A stretch of 64,000 bases of DNA from Saccharospirillum mangrovi (GTDB lineage Bacteria > Pseudomonadota > Gammaproteobacteria > Pseudomonadales > Natronospirillaceae): positions 928,001 to 992,000 of the forward strand of contig NZ_CP031415.1 in the NCBI RefSeq assembly GCF_003367315.1, written 5' to 3'. The notes beneath the pieces were generated by a model, which saw only the letters and a program-made list of their open reading frames with translations, was not told the DNA's origin and did not search any database. This document shows positions 42,572 to 52,207 of this stretch, one piece after another (position 1 is the first letter of the stretch; each line of letters opens with the position of its first letter). The position numbers and the translations under genes are program-made.

Positions 42572-44455
42572 TTACCTCCAGCGTTGCTCTATTGCAGCCT
42601 GAATACCAGCGGCGTCCAGGCCGGCTTCGCGTAGCATTTCTGTGGGTTTGGCGTGTTCGATAAAACGATCCGGCAAGCCCAATTGCAACAGCTCGACGCT
42701 CAGGCCAGCGTCGTTCAGACATTCGCTGACCGCCGAACCGGCACCGCCCATGATGGCGTTTTCTTCCACTGTGACCAATCGGCTGTGACTGGCGGCAACG
42801 GCCAGCACACGCTCGCGATCGAGCGGTTTGATAAAGCGCATGTTGATCAGAGTGGCGTTCAGCGCGTCGGCAACTTGTTGCGCCGGTGTGACCAGACTGC
42901 CGAAGGCGAGAATGGCGATGTCTTTGCCCTCGCGCAGTACTTCGGCTTTACCAATCGGCAGGTCGTCGAGGTTGTTGTCGATAGCAGCGCCCGGCCCGGT
43001 GCCGCGCGGATAACGCACCGCCGCCGGACCCGGATGGCGATAACCGGTGGTCAGCATGCGCCGGCATTCGGCTTCGTCTTTCGGCGCCATGATGACCAGA
43101 TTGGGTACGCAACGCAGGAAGCTTAAATCGAAACTGCCGGCGTGTGTCGGGCCGTCTTCGCCGACTAAACCGGCGCGGTCGATGGCGAACAGGACGTCGA
43201 GGTTTTGAATGGCGACGTCGTGAATTAACTGGTCGTAGGCGCGTTGCAAAAAGGTCGAGTAAATTGCGACCACCGGCTTGGCGCCATCGCAGGCGAGGCC
43301 AGCGGCCAAAGCCACTGCGTGTTGTTCGGCAATGGCGACATCGATGTAGCGTTTGGGAAAACGTTCAGAAAACTGCACCAGGTCTGAGCCTTCGCGCATA
43401 GCGGGGGTGATGCCGATCAGTTTTTCATCGGCCTGCGCCATGTCGCACAGCCACTGTCCAAACACGGCCGAATATTTGGTGCCTGTTGGCGCGCTGGTGG
43501 CGGCATGTCCGGCGTCGGATTTTTCCAGTTTGGTGATGGCGTGGTACTTGATCGGTTCGTTTTCCGCCGGTGTGAAACCTTTGCCTTTTTGCGTGGCGAC
43601 GTGCAGAAATTGCGGGCCTTTAAAGGTGCGTAAATTACGCAGCGTTTGCGCCAGGCCGACGACGTCGTGTCCATCAACCGGGCCGACGTAATTGAAGCCC
43701 ATTTCTTCGAACAAAGTGGCCGGCGACATCATGCCTTTAACGTGTTCTTCGGCGCGCCGGGCAAACTCCAGAACCGGCGGTAAATTCTGCAGCACTTTTT
43801 TCGAATTCTCGCGCAGGTGCGAATAGGTTTTGGAGGCAAAGACACGCGCGAAGGCGGTGGATAAGGCGCCGACGTTTTCGGAAATCGACATGTCGTTGTC
43901 GTTCAGAATGACCAGCAGGTTGGCGCCATCGTGACCGGCGTGGTTCAAGGCTTCGAAGGCGAGGCCGGCGGTGAGGGCACCGTCTCCGATAACGGCAACC
44001 GTCTGGCGGCCTTCGCCGAGCAAACGGTCGGTGATCGCCATGCCGAGTGCGGCGGAAATGGATGTACTGGAGTGACCGACGCCGAAGGTGTCGTAGTCGC
44101 TTTCCTCGCGCTTGGGAAAGGCGGCCAGGCCGCCGGCTTGACGAATGCTGTGCATGCGCTCGCGGCGACCGGTGAGAATTTTGTGTGGGTAGGCCTGGTG
44201 GCCGACGTCCCAGACCAGTTTTTCGACCGGGGTGTTATAGACGTAGTGCAGTGCGATGGTCAGTTCAACAACGCCGAGGCCGGCGCCGAAATGGCCGCCG
44301 GTCTGACCGACGCTGTAGAGCAGAAATTCGCGCAGTTCATCGGCGAGTTTGGGCAATTCGGCCGGGCTCAGTTGACGCAGATCGGCAGGCAGATCAATGC
44401 GGTCGAGCAGTGGCGTGGTGGGCCGTTGTTGCGGGATGCGGGTAAATACCTTCAT
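42572..44455 (-). CDS. dxs: 1-deoxy-D-xylulose-5-phosphate synthase
   Basis: This 627-residue thiamine diphosphate enzyme is close in length to E. coli Dxs (620). Motifs: [18 protein letters not shown], the TPP-binding [18 protein letters not shown] with LNDNDMSIS, and [16 protein letters not shown] with catalytic Glu of the transketolase fold. It condenses pyruvate and glyceraldehyde-3-phosphate, the first step of the MEP isoprenoid pathway. It is downstream of xseB-ispA, the usual gammaproteobacterial order, after a 170-bp gap with a small hairpin. Confidence 0.98.
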   Translation of the reverse strand: MKVFTRIPQQRPTTPLLDRIDLPADLRQLSPAELPKLADELREFLLYSVGQTGGHFGAGLGVVELTIALHYVYNTPVEKLVWDVGHQAYPHKILTGRRERMHSIRQAGGLAAFPKREESDYDTFGVGHSSTSISAALGMAITDRLLGEGRQTVAVIGDGALTAGLAFEALNHAGHDGANLLVILNDNDMSISENVGALSTAFARVFASKTYSHLRENSKKVLQNLPPVLEFARRAEEHVKGMMSPATLFEEMGFNYVGPVDGHDVVGLAQTLRNLRTFKGPQFLHVATQKGKGFTPAENEPIKYHAITKLEKSDAGHAATSAPTGTKYSAVFGQWLCDMAQADEKLIGITPAMREGSDLVQFSERFPKRYIDVAIAEQHAVALAAGLACDGAKPVVAIYSTFLQRAYDQLIHDVAIQNLDVLFAIDRAGLVGEDGPTHAGSFDLSFLRCVPNLVIMAPKDEAECRRMLTTGYRHPGPAAVRYPRGTGPGAAIDNNLDDLPIGKAEVLREGKDIAILAFGSLVTPAQQVADALNATLINMRFIKPLDRERVLAVAASHSRLVTVEENAIMGGAGSAVSECLNDAGLSVELLQLGLPDRFIEHAKPTEMLREAGLDAAGIQAAIEQRWR

Positions 44456-44625
44456 GAATGCGGTCTGGTCCTGCCGTAGCCCTGTCGGGCTGTCCGTACT
44501 GTGAAGATCGAAACCAGCCTAATGCCTTGGCCGGCCCGGTGAAAACCACCCTGTCGATGGCGGCGCACAGTTTACCGGAAAGCCAGCGGCGACCCCAGCG
44601 GCAATGCGTCGCAGCCTGATCGGCG

Positions 44626-45519
44626 TCAGTGATTGCGGCCGAGCAGCCAGTCGGCGAGCCAGGGCAGGGGGGCATCGTCCGGCAGGTTGAGTTCTTCCAG
44701 TGCGCGACATGCCTCAGCCGTTTGCTCGGCGGCGTGTTCGCGGGCGCCGTCCAGACCCAGCAAGCTGACGTAGGTCGATTTGCCGCGTGCGGCGTCGCTG
44801 CCTTGGGGTTTGCCCAGCGTGGCGGTGTCGCTGGTGACATCAAGAATGTCGTCGGTAATTTGAAACGCCAGGCCCAGAGCGGCGCCGTAGCGTTGCAGGC
44901 TGTCTTGAGTGGCGGCGTTGGCCTGGGCGCAGAGCGCGCCGAAGGCGATGGCGGTTTCGATCAACGCGCCGGTTTTCAGCCGGTGAATGTTGGCAAGTTC
45001 GGTCGGTTGCAGCGTCTGGCCTTCGGCAAGCAAATCCTGCATCTGGCCGCCAACCATGCCTTGGCGGCCACTGCCTTGTGCCAGTCTATGCACCATGCTC
45101 AGTCGGGTTTCGACCGCGAGGTCGGTGGCCTGGCTGAGGTGTTCGAAAGCCAGGCTTTGCAACGCATCGCCGGCGAGAATGGCGGTGGCTTCATCGAAGG
45201 CGCGGTGATTGGTGGGGCGGCCGCGGCGTAAATCGTCGTCGTCCATGGCCGGTAAGTCGTCGTGAATCAGACTGTAGGCATGGATCATTTCGACGGCCGC
45301 CGCCGGTGCCAGCCAGCGCTCGCTGGTGTCGCCCAAACTCAAAGCGGTGGCGTGAACCAACAGCGGACGCAACCGTTTGCCGCCGCCGAGCATTGAATAG
45401 CGCATGGCGTCGGTGAGGCGAGGGGCGGTGGTGTCGGCGAGCAGGGTCGCCAGGTGAGCTTCCAGGCGGGTGCGACTGGCGTGCAGAAAATCGTCTAAGG
45501 GGTTGGACACTGGGTTCAA
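44626..45519 (-). CDS. ispA: Farnesyl diphosphate synthase
   Basis: This 297-residue prenyltransferase has the first Asp-rich motif [14 protein letters not shown] and the second motif DDILD, with [10 protein letters not shown] near the start. It joins isopentenyl and dimethylallyl diphosphates into farnesyl diphosphate, the precursor of undecaprenyl phosphate and the ubiquinone side chain. These are used by MraY/MurG and the Ubi enzymes also encoded here. It overlaps xseB by 4 bases. Confidence 0.97.
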   Translation of the reverse strand: MNPVSNPLDDFLHASRTRLEAHLATLLADTTAPRLTDAMRYSMLGGGKRLRPLLVHATALSLGDTSERWLAPAAAVEMIHAYSLIHDDLPAMDDDDLRRGRPTNHRAFDEATAILAGDALQSLAFEHLSQATDLAVETRLSMVHRLAQGSGRQGMVGGQMQDLLAEGQTLQPTELANIHRLKTGALIETAIAFGALCAQANAATQDSLQRYGAALGLAFQITDDILDVTSDTATLGKPQGSDAARGKSTYVSLLGLDGAREHAAEQTAEACRALEELNLPDDAPLPWLADWLLGRNH

Positions 45520-45749
45520 TCTTCGTCGTCAAGCGGCTCAAGTCGTTCAGCGCCAGCTTCGCCCAGCAGAACCTGAACTTTTTGTTCGGCGGTGTCGAGC
45601 GCCGCTTGGCAGTCGCGCGTTAAGCGAATGCCCTGCTCGAAGGTTTTCATGGCGTCGTCCAATGACAGTTCACCCGACTCAAGGCGTTCGACCAATTGTT
45701 CCAGGGCTTGCATCTGGCTTTCAAAATCGGTTTCTTTGGTGTCGGTCAT
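45516..45749 (-). CDS. xseB: Exodeoxyribonuclease VII small subunit
   Basis: The 77-residue helical protein has the XseB pattern [40 protein letters not shown] and a C-terminal acidic tail. It regulates and stabilises XseA, which degrades single-stranded DNA. The ATG at 45749 has AGGAAA upstream. An in-frame start 16 codons earlier is unlike the family. It is first in the xseB-ispA-dxs operon. Confidence 0.95.
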   Translation of the reverse strand: MTDTKETDFESQMQALEQLVERLESGELSLDDAMKTFEQGIRLTRDCQAALDTAEQKVQVLLGEAGAERLEPLDDED

Positions 45750-45947
45750 TGGATTTTCCTGCGTGCAGATTCGGCGCAACGGTAACGGCGCCGGCAAAAG
45801 GAATCAACTATTGCAGGGTGCGGCCGATACTCTGATTACTCTGGCCAGACCGCGATATGACGCCGCGTAAAGACAGCGAGCGACGGGGAACTGCTGCTAG
45901 AATATCAAGTCGGGTTTGGAAACCGGATTGTTGGGGAAGGGTTCACT

Positions 45948-46700
45948 GTGGATTTAGCTTCTATTATCGGCATGTTTGGCGCCTTTGCCATGGTCGCCAT
46001 GTCGATGCTGCTGAACGGCAGCGTGGGAATGTACGTTAACGTACCGTCCATTCTGATCGTGGTGGTCGGCTCCATTTTCGTGGCGATGTCGAAGCTGACG
46101 CTGGACAAGTTTCTCAGCGTCGGCGGCATTATCGGCAAGGCGTTTTCGTTCAAGATTGTGCAGCCGGAAGATCTGATCGACGAAATCGTCGAACTGGCCG
46201 ATGCCGCTCGTAAGGGCGGTTTGCTGTCGTTAGAAGGTCGCGAAACCAGCAACGAGTTTCTGGCAAAAGGCATTCAGTTATTGGTCGACGGTCACGATCC
46301 CGATGTGGTGCGCCAGTTGTTGTCTCGCGATATGAAAATGACCAAGGAACGTCATTTGGCCGGTGGTTATTTCTTTTCTTATATTGGCGATGTGGCGCCT
46401 GCGATGGGGATGATCGGTACGCTGATTGGCCTGGTTGCCATGTTGGCGAATATGGATGACCCCAAATCCATCGGCCCGGCCATGGCGGTGGCACTGCTGA
46501 CAACGCTGTATGGATCCTACATGGCAACCGCCTTCGCGTTGCCGATCAAAGACAAACTCAAGTTGCGCGCTGAAGAAGAAGAACGCATCCAGCGCATGGT
46601 CATTGATGGCCTGATCTCGATTCAGGGCGGCCAGAACCCTCGTATTATTGAGTCCATGTTGAAGAGCTATCTGCCGGCCACCAAGCGTGGCGCCGATTAA
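45948..46700 (+). CDS. pomA: Flagellar stator protein PomA (MotA family)
   Basis: This 250-residue inner-membrane protein has four helices, two near the N-terminus and two around 150-205 (GDVAPAMGMIGTLIGLVAML, GPAMAVALLTTLYGSYMATA). Between them is a charged cytoplasmic loop that contacts FliG. LNGSVGMYVNVPSILIVVVG and the PomA length favour the sodium-type stator. The start is GTG with GGGAAGGG upstream. It forms the ion-driven stator with the next gene's product. Confidence 0.93.
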   Translation: MDLASIIGMFGAFAMVAMSMLLNGSVGMYVNVPSILIVVVGSIFVAMSKLTLDKFLSVGGIIGKAFSFKIVQPEDLIDEIVELADAARKGGLLSLEGRETSNEFLAKGIQLLVDGHDPDVVRQLLSRDMKMTKERHLAGGYFFSYIGDVAPAMGMIGTLIGLVAMLANMDDPKSIGPAMAVALLTTLYGSYMATAFALPIKDKLKLRAEEEERIQRMVIDGLISIQGGQNPRIIESMLKSYLPATKRGAD

Positions 46701-46721
46701 GGCAGCGCTAGCGGAGACGTC

Positions 46722-47687
46722 ATGAGCGAAGAAGTCGAAGACGATTGCCCCGAATGTGAGCCTGGCCTAGCCGCCTGGATGGCCACCTTCTCAGATTTGA
46801 TGGCACTGTTGATGTGCTTTTTTGTGTTGTTGCTGTCGTTCTCGGAATTGGACGCTTTGAAGTTCAAGCGTCTGGCGGGTTCGCTGCGCAACGCTTTCGG
46901 TATCCAGTCTGAAGTGCTGGCCGATTACATTCCCAAAGGCACCAGCATCATCGCGCGCGAATTCAGCCCCGGTCGCCCGGAGCCGACACCGCTGAATGTG
47001 GTGCGCCAGAACACCGTCGATGAATTGCGCGATTCGCTGGAAGTGCTGTGCCAGGACACCATGACCGCACAGGAAGAGGCGCAGGGTGATCGGGGTGAAT
47101 TGACGCGGCGCATTGTTGTGCCGCTGGATTCGATCAACGAAGAAGTGCAACAGCAGGCCGAGGCGATGGCCAATGCGCTGTCGGATGTGATTGCCGAGGG
47201 GCTGCTGGAAATTGAGACGGTCAATCAGACCATTATTATCCGCGTGAAAGAGCAGTCGTTTGGTGAAGGCACCGATTACGTGGCTGATCGGTTCCTGCCC
47301 ATTCTCGACCGGGTGCGCGAATTGTTGGTGACGGTGCCGGGCAGTATTTCCATTGAAGGCCACACCGATAACATTCCGATTCGCTCGGCTCAGTTCCGCA
47401 ATAATTGGTTGCTCAGTGCGGCGCGGGCGTTGTCGGTGGGTGAGTATTTGTGGGAAGCACCGGAAATGCCGGAGGAGCGATTCCAGATTGTCGGGCACGG
47501 CAGTACGGAACCTTTGGCGAGTAACGACACCGAAGAGGGACGTGCGCAAAACCGCCGTGTGGAAATTATTGTGTCGCGCGATAATCCGGATTACGAAGGC
47601 CAGATTGTGCCGCCGGACGAGCAAGGGGAAGGCGTTGATTTTGGTGAGCCATCGCTGTTTGGCTTGGAACCGGAAGAGATTTTCTAG
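46722..47687 (+). CDS. pomB: Flagellar stator protein PomB (MotB family)
   Basis: This 321-residue protein has a single transmembrane helix holding the ion-binding D25 (TFSDLMALLMCFFVLLLSFS). A plug/linker region and a C-terminal OmpA-like peptidoglycan-binding domain (SIEGHTDNIPI, LLSAARALSVGEYL, NRRVEIIV) follow. The cysteine in the helix and the FVLLLSFSELDALKF pattern are PomB-like, fitting sodium-driven rotation in a marine species; this is inferred. It is 21 bases after pomA, with GGAG before the ATG. A terminator follows. Confidence 0.93.
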   Translation: MSEEVEDDCPECEPGLAAWMATFSDLMALLMCFFVLLLSFSELDALKFKRLAGSLRNAFGIQSEVLADYIPKGTSIIAREFSPGRPEPTPLNVVRQNTVDELRDSLEVLCQDTMTAQEEAQGDRGELTRRIVVPLDSINEEVQQQAEAMANALSDVIAEGLLEIETVNQTIIIRVKEQSFGEGTDYVADRFLPILDRVRELLVTVPGSISIEGHTDNIPIRSAQFRNNWLLSAARALSVGEYLWEAPEMPEERFQIVGHGSTEPLASNDTEEGRAQNRRVEIIVSRDNPDYEGQIVPPDEQGEGVDFGEPSLFGLEPEEIF

Positions 47688-47711
47688 CGCGCACGGTTTC
47701 GCCTAAGTCAT

Positions 47712-47742
47712 AAAAAATGGCCCGATAAGGGGCCATTTTTTT
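47712..47742. terminator. Bidirectional terminator between pomB and uspE
   Basis: ATGGCCC (47717-47723) and GGGCCAT (47730-47736) form the stem, with A-rich sequence before and seven T after. It can serve both convergent genes. Confidence 0.92.
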
Positions 47743-47756
47743 GTCTGAAAAAAACG

Positions 47757-48656
47757 CTATTTGACGATCAGAATATCCACGGTGATGCGGTCGAGAATTT
47801 TCTCGGCGGTGTGGCCGAGCAGCCAGCGCTCCAGCCCGGAACGCGGTACTGCGCCCATGATCACCAGATCGATGTTGGCCTGATGCAGATGATCGGGAAT
47901 GACCGACAGCGTTGAGCCGGTTTCCAGCACGGTGTTGGTTTCGGCGATCTGGTGTTGGGCTGCCAGCGCTTTCAGTGCGGCATCGTGTTGGTCGCGGATG
48001 TCTTCGCTGATGTCGGCGCTGTCGATGGTCGGCTGGTCGAGATAGATCAGCAACGGCGTCGGGTCGTAGACGTGCAGTAATTGCAATTCGCCGTGCAGCC
48101 GCGATGCGAAATCTTTGCCCCAACGTACGATGTGTTCGTCCAGCGAATCGGGTTTGTCGTTGGCCTGTACCGGATCGACCGCAGCGGTTACCCGCATCGG
48201 TTCGTTCCAGGCGTTGGCTTTGGTCAACAGCAACGGCAGCGAGCAGTGGCGAATCAATTCCCAGTCGGTCTGGCTGAAAAAGGTGCGTTGGATGACGTTC
48301 TGGTGATGCGTCGCTTTGACCACCATGTCGCACGGATGCTGTTCCAGAAATTGCAGCAGCGCGGCACCGGCGTGTTTGTCCCAAACGCCTTCGGTCTTGA
48401 CCTCGACGCCTTCGCCCCGGGCGATGTCGGCGACGGTTTCAAGGCCATCGAGCAGGCGGTGCATGTAGGCTTTTTTTGCCCGCTCGGCGGATTCGGGATC
48501 AAGCGGATGATTGGACGCCAGAGTGGCGTTGTAGCCGCAAGCGAAGAGCGTCAAGCGGGCGTTTTCGAGTTTGGCGAGTCGACTGGCCTTTTGTACGGCC
48601 AGTGCACTGTCTTCGGCTGGGTCAATCAGGACAACGATATGCTGGTTCGCGAACAT
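47757..48656 (-). CDS. uspE: Tandem universal stress protein (UspE-like)
   Basis: This 299-residue cytoplasmic protein is built of two UspA domains (about 1-145 and 155-299). The second ends in the nucleotide-site motif GAVPRSGLERWLLGHTAEKI. Two-domain length and TKANAWNEP-type linker fit UspE, linked in E. coli to motility, adhesion and stress survival. The ATG at 48656 has GGGGG upstream; further in-frame sequence upstream is unlike the family. It is a single gene. Confidence 0.9.
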   Translation of the reverse strand: MFANQHIVVLIDPAEDSALAVQKASRLAKLENARLTLFACGYNATLASNHPLDPESAERAKKAYMHRLLDGLETVADIARGEGVEVKTEGVWDKHAGAALLQFLEQHPCDMVVKATHHQNVIQRTFFSQTDWELIRHCSLPLLLTKANAWNEPMRVTAAVDPVQANDKPDSLDEHIVRWGKDFASRLHGELQLLHVYDPTPLLIYLDQPTIDSADISEDIRDQHDAALKALAAQHQIAETNTVLETGSTLSVIPDHLHQANIDLVIMGAVPRSGLERWLLGHTAEKILDRITVDILIVK

Positions 48657-48758
48657 GATGGGCACCCCCTTCGTCGTGGCCGGCAGGCGCATCCCGCGCC
48701 GATCCATTGTCTCCTGAGTTCAGGTTAGCCTGTTGCGATCCGCTTGTCCTGATTTCGA

Positions 48759-49352
48759 TCAGGGATTGGCGCTGGCCGGTCGCGAAAAGACCGTTACAAC
48801 GCGTTGCACGCCGTTCACTTCGGTGGCTATCTGCGCCGCCTGCTGAGACGTTTGCTCGTTGACCCGGCCCATCAGATAAACCACGCCCGCCTCGACGATG
48901 ACTTCCACGTGTGAGGACGGGAAGTTGTCGCGGGTGAACATGCGCGAGCGCACTTTAACCGCCAGCCAGCTGTCGTTGGCGCGCACGCCGGCGGAGAGCG
49001 GCTGTCCGACAGAGAGGTGATTGTGTACCGCCTTGACTGCCGGGTCGTGCCGGGCCACTTCCGATGCCTGACGCACCAGCGCATCGCTGGCGACCTGGCC
49101 GACCAACAAAATAATGCCGGCGTTGGCGTACACCTGAATACGACCCTCTTGCAGCCCCGGTGACGCCTTATTGAGGTTCACTTCCAGCCGGGTGGCGAGG
49201 CTCTTGTCGTCGATGACTTCGCCCATCGAACGACCTTGTGGATTGGGTGTGATCGGTTCATCGCCGGAGACGCCGCCGAGGATGGAGGCGCAGCCGGTCA
49301 AGCCCAGAGTCAGGCTGAGTGTCAGGGCGAGTGTTGGCAGTGAGGCTTTCAT
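48759..49352 (-). CDS. dolP: Division/outer-membrane stress lipoprotein DolP (two BON domains)
   Basis: This 197-residue lipoprotein has a signal peptide with lipobox GLTGC and two BON domains (about 48-115 and 125-190; GRIQVYANAGIILLVGQVAS and HVEVIVEAGVVYLMGRVNEQ). DolP (YraP) binds anionic lipids at the septum and supports outer-membrane integrity. It is the last gene of the lpoA-yraN-diaA-dolP cluster, as in E. coli. Its ATG shares one base with the diaA stop. Confidence 0.94.
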   Translation of the reverse strand: MKASLPTLALTLSLTLGLTGCASILGGVSGDEPITPNPQGRSMGEVIDDKSLATRLEVNLNKASPGLQEGRIQVYANAGIILLVGQVASDALVRQASEVARHDPAVKAVHNHLSVGQPLSAGVRANDSWLAVKVRSRMFTRDNFPSSHVEVIVEAGVVYLMGRVNEQTSQQAAQIATEVNGVQRVVTVFSRPASANP

Positions 49353-49945
49353 CAGAGTTCGCTTCCAAACAGTTGGTGCTCGATCAATTCGCCGAGGCAG
49401 TTCAACAGTAAGTGATGGGTGAGTTGGATCAGGCCGCTTTTGTCGGCGGCGACGCGTAATTCTACGTCGTTGTCTTCCAGTAGCGCGGCGATGTCGCCGC
49501 CACTGCCGCCGGTCAGGGCGACCACTCTCATGCCCATTTCGTGCGCGGCTTGAATCGCCCGGATCACCGGCGGTGCATTGCCGGTCGCCGACAGCGTTAA
49601 CAGCACATCGTTTTCGTGGCCGAGCGTTCGCAACTGACGGGAATAAATGTCGTTGGGGTTGGTGTCGTGGCTGATGCCGGTGAGCAACAGGCCGTCAGCC
49701 GACAGCGCCAGTGCTGGCAGGCCCGGGCGTTCGCGCTCGAAGCGACTGAGCATGCGGGCGACGAAGCCCTGGCCGTTGGCGGCGGAGCTGCCCATGCCAC
49801 ACACCAGAATTTTGCCGTCGTTCAGCAACGCCTGAGTCAGCAATTCGGCGCCGTGATGCAACAGGTCGTCGAGTTGCTCGGCTGCCAGTTGGAAGCTTTC
49901 CAGACTCTGGCCGATTTGTTCGTAAATGATGTTGTCCGCGTTCAT
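49352..49945 (-). CDS. diaA: DnaA initiator-associating protein DiaA (SIS domain)
   Basis: This 197-residue sugar isomerase-fold protein has GKILVCGMGSSAANGQGFVA, LALSADGLLLTGISHD and a C-terminal helix HHLLLNCLGELIEHQLF. DiaA binds DnaA and helps it assemble at oriC; the GmhA relatives make heptose. Context in the lpoA cluster and length equal to E. coli DiaA (196) support DiaA. The ATG at 49945 overlaps the yraN stop as ATGA; an earlier TTG has no advantage. Confidence 0.9.
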   Translation of the reverse strand: MNADNIIYEQIGQSLESFQLAAEQLDDLLHHGAELLTQALLNDGKILVCGMGSSAANGQGFVARMLSRFERERPGLPALALSADGLLLTGISHDTNPNDIYSRQLRTLGHENDVLLTLSATGNAPPVIRAIQAAHEMGMRVVALTGGSGGDIAALLEDNDVELRVAADKSGLIQLTHHLLLNCLGELIEHQLFGSEL

Positions 49946-50298
49946 CCGGCGGTAAAAGCTCCTTTGATCCAATCCAGTTGGCCGTTGGCGTCGAGTGTGA
50001 TGACGTCGAATCGGCTTGGCCGGCGCGCCTGCCGCGGGTTGTCCTGCAAATAACGCTGGGCGGCGGCAATCAGTTTGCGTTGTTTGGCGACGGTGACCGA
50101 GGCGGCTGCACCGCCGTAATTCGGGTTGCTACGTTGCCGCACTTCAATAAACACCAGGGCATTGCCGTCGTCACAAATCAAATCCAGTTCACCCTGAGTG
50201 ACGCGATAATTGCGCGCCAGGGTGCGCCAGCCTTGCTGACGACACCATTGCTCGGCCCGGTCTTCGGCGTCTGTACCGGCGCTCGGTCGCCAGGCCAT
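49942..50298 (-). CDS. yraN: YraN family (UPF0102) nuclease-fold protein
   Basis: This 118-residue protein has a restriction-endonuclease-like core: AEQWCRQQGWRTLARNYRVT, GELDLICDDG and FIEVRQRSNPNYGGAAASV. The E, D and E-x-R residues make a PD-(D/E)xK-type site. The family's role is poorly known; a part in DNA processing is suggested by the fold. It sits between lpoA and diaA with one-base and four-base overlaps. Confidence 0.92.
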   Translation of the reverse strand: MAWRPSAGTDAEDRAEQWCRQQGWRTLARNYRVTQGELDLICDDGNALVFIEVRQRSNPNYGGAAASVTVAKQRKLIAAAQRYLQDNPRQARRPSRFDVITLDANGQLDWIKGAFTAG

Positions 50299-52106
50299 CA
50301 GGGGCGCGGTGCGCTCGACGGTAACGGGCCTTCACTGGCGCGGGCAACGCCGTTGGTCATGGTGGCCCAGGTCAGTTCGCGGTGAATACGGCGACCATCG
50401 TCCAGACGCAGGGTGCCGGTTTCACCGTACAGTCGGGCGGTCGGGAAGCGCTGCAACTGCACCAGACGCGGGTGCAGGTGATAGGCATCCACGCCCAGTG
50501 CCACCAGCGTTTCGTATCCGCTGAACTCTTCGTTGAAAGCCTGATCAATGCTGCTTTCGAGCGCTGAATGGTGCAGCTTCCACGGCATTTCTACGAACTG
50601 GACGCCATCGAGGTCTTCGTCGCGTTCACGGTTGAGCGTACCGCCATACAAATGCGAGGTGCCCATCACCGGAATGGCGGTGGCGTACTGATAATTCAGA
50701 ATCGGTTTGAGCTGTCGCGCCTGTGGCGGGAAGGCGACCATAAAAATGAAGTCGACGTCTTCCCGACGACGTGGCTCAAACACCAGCTCGCGCTCGGTAA
50801 AGCGACGCAGGTTGCGCTCGCGGGTTTCACTGTCGTCGATGTTGAGCGCGCGCTTGACGGTGTAGAGATATTGGTCCGGCTGGGTGAACAGCGATTTGCT
50901 GGTGATGCTGCCGCCCTGGCGTTCCCAGCGCTGTACGAAGGCATCGCTGACTTTGCGGCCCCAATCGGTATTGGGCGCCAGCACCATGGCGCGGCGATGG
51001 CCTTCCTGCCAGGCCTGATCGGCCACCTGCATGGCTTCGTCTTCCGGTGCCAGACCGAATTGGTAGAAATTCTCCGGTGCGGGCAGGCGCTCGTCGCCGT
51101 AGTTCAATGCCAGCACTGGCACGGTTAAGGCAGCCTGGCTTTGCAGTCGTTGGACGCGGTTTTTGTCGAGCGGACCGATGACCAGATCGGCGCCTTCAAA
51201 CACCGCCTGTTTATAGACGTTGTAGACGTCGTCATTCAGAGCGGTATCGAAAAAGGTGATGGCCGGAGCGTCACGTCCGTTGGCACGGGCGTCATACCAG
51301 GCGGCCAACAAGCCGCTGCGAATGGCGCGGCCGGCTTTTTCCAGCGGGCCGGACAGCGGTACCAGCACGGCAATGTTCTGCGGTTGGCGGTTGGCCAGTT
51401 CACGCAGCAATACCAGATCGCCAGGCAGGTCGCGTGCTGCCGGGTGGTTGCGATGGCTGTTAATCCAGCTGTTGATGGCGAGCAATTGCTGGCGAACGTC
51501 GTCGGCGCTTTCGCGGCTGATCAACGCCAGCTCCAGCCAACCGGTAAGGTCCGGGCTGGATTCGGCTTCAATTAAGGCGCGCATCTGGTCTTCCGGCGCA
51601 CGTTGCAGTGCCGACCAGATATTGTCGCGGTTGCTCTGTGCCAGTTCGGCGTCCAGTTGCGGTGCCAGGAAAATGCGTTCGCGGGCGGCGGCCAGGTATT
51701 CACCGACCAGCGCATAGGCTTCGGCGCGCTTCAGACGCAAATCGATTTGTCGTTGCATCGGTAAGCCGTCGAACAAATAGGCGGTATTGCCAACCAGCCA
51801 GTTCAACGCTTCCTGGCCGTCGCCGCGTTGCAGTGCCAATTCGGCGCGTAGTTCGGCGTAGTCGGTTTGTTCGGCGATGGTGAGTTGATCGAACTGCAAA
51901 CCGCTGAGCGCGATTTCGGCTTCTTCGGTGCGGTCTTCGTTCAACAGTTGGCGGGTCAGATCGAGACGTTCGGCAACGCTTTGCGGAACGGTCAATTCGG
52001 TCAGCGAACCGTCCACTCCGGTCGGCCTGGAACCCTGACTGGCACAACCGGCCAACAGGACGACGAACAGCCAGGCAAGCAGCCGGGCGCTGGGGCGCAG
52101 GGGCAT
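50298..52106 (-). CDS. lpoA: Outer-membrane lipoprotein LpoA, activator of PBP1A
   Basis: This 602-residue lipoprotein has a signal peptide and lipobox LLAGC. An N-terminal TPR-like helical domain (to about 250) and a C-terminal periplasmic-binding-protein-like domain follow (NIAVLVPLSGPLEKAGRAIR, ADLVIGPLDKNRVQRLQSQA, FEPRRREDVDFIFMVAFPPQ). LpoA reaches across the periplasm to stimulate peptidoglycan synthesis by PBP1A. The ATG at 52106 has GGTGGAAG upstream; longer frames upstream are spurious. It diverges from rsmI. Confidence 0.93.
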   Translation of the reverse strand: MPLRPSARLLAWLFVVLLAGCASQGSRPTGVDGSLTELTVPQSVAERLDLTRQLLNEDRTEEAEIALSGLQFDQLTIAEQTDYAELRAELALQRGDGQEALNWLVGNTAYLFDGLPMQRQIDLRLKRAEAYALVGEYLAAARERIFLAPQLDAELAQSNRDNIWSALQRAPEDQMRALIEAESSPDLTGWLELALISRESADDVRQQLLAINSWINSHRNHPAARDLPGDLVLLRELANRQPQNIAVLVPLSGPLEKAGRAIRSGLLAAWYDARANGRDAPAITFFDTALNDDVYNVYKQAVFEGADLVIGPLDKNRVQRLQSQAALTVPVLALNYGDERLPAPENFYQFGLAPEDEAMQVADQAWQEGHRRAMVLAPNTDWGRKVSDAFVQRWERQGGSITSKSLFTQPDQYLYTVKRALNIDDSETRERNLRRFTERELVFEPRRREDVDFIFMVAFPPQARQLKPILNYQYATAIPVMGTSHLYGGTLNRERDEDLDGVQFVEMPWKLHHSALESSIDQAFNEEFSGYETLVALGVDAYHLHPRLVQLQRFPTARLYGETGTLRLDDGRRIHRELTWATMTNGVARASEGPLPSSAPRP

Positions 52107-52136
52107 TGTCAACTTCCACCTAAAGACGGTTACAAT
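52106..52136 (+). promoter_or_regulatory. Possible rsmI promoter
   Basis: TTGTCA (52106-52111) and TACAAT (52131-52136) are 19 bp apart, a long spacing, in the lpoA-rsmI intergenic region. Confidence 0.3.
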
Positions 52137-52146
52137 AATGCGCAGC

Positions 52147-52175
52147 ATTCTACTCCAGAAGGCGGCGCGCTTGAA
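52147..52175 (-). promoter_or_regulatory. Possible lpoA promoter
   Basis: On the minus strand TTCAAG (52175-52170) and TAGAAT (52152-52147) are separated by 17 bp, upstream of lpoA. The -35 match is weak. Confidence 0.35.
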
Positions 52176-52207
52176 AACCGCACCGCCACTCAACCGACAG
52201 GCCTTCC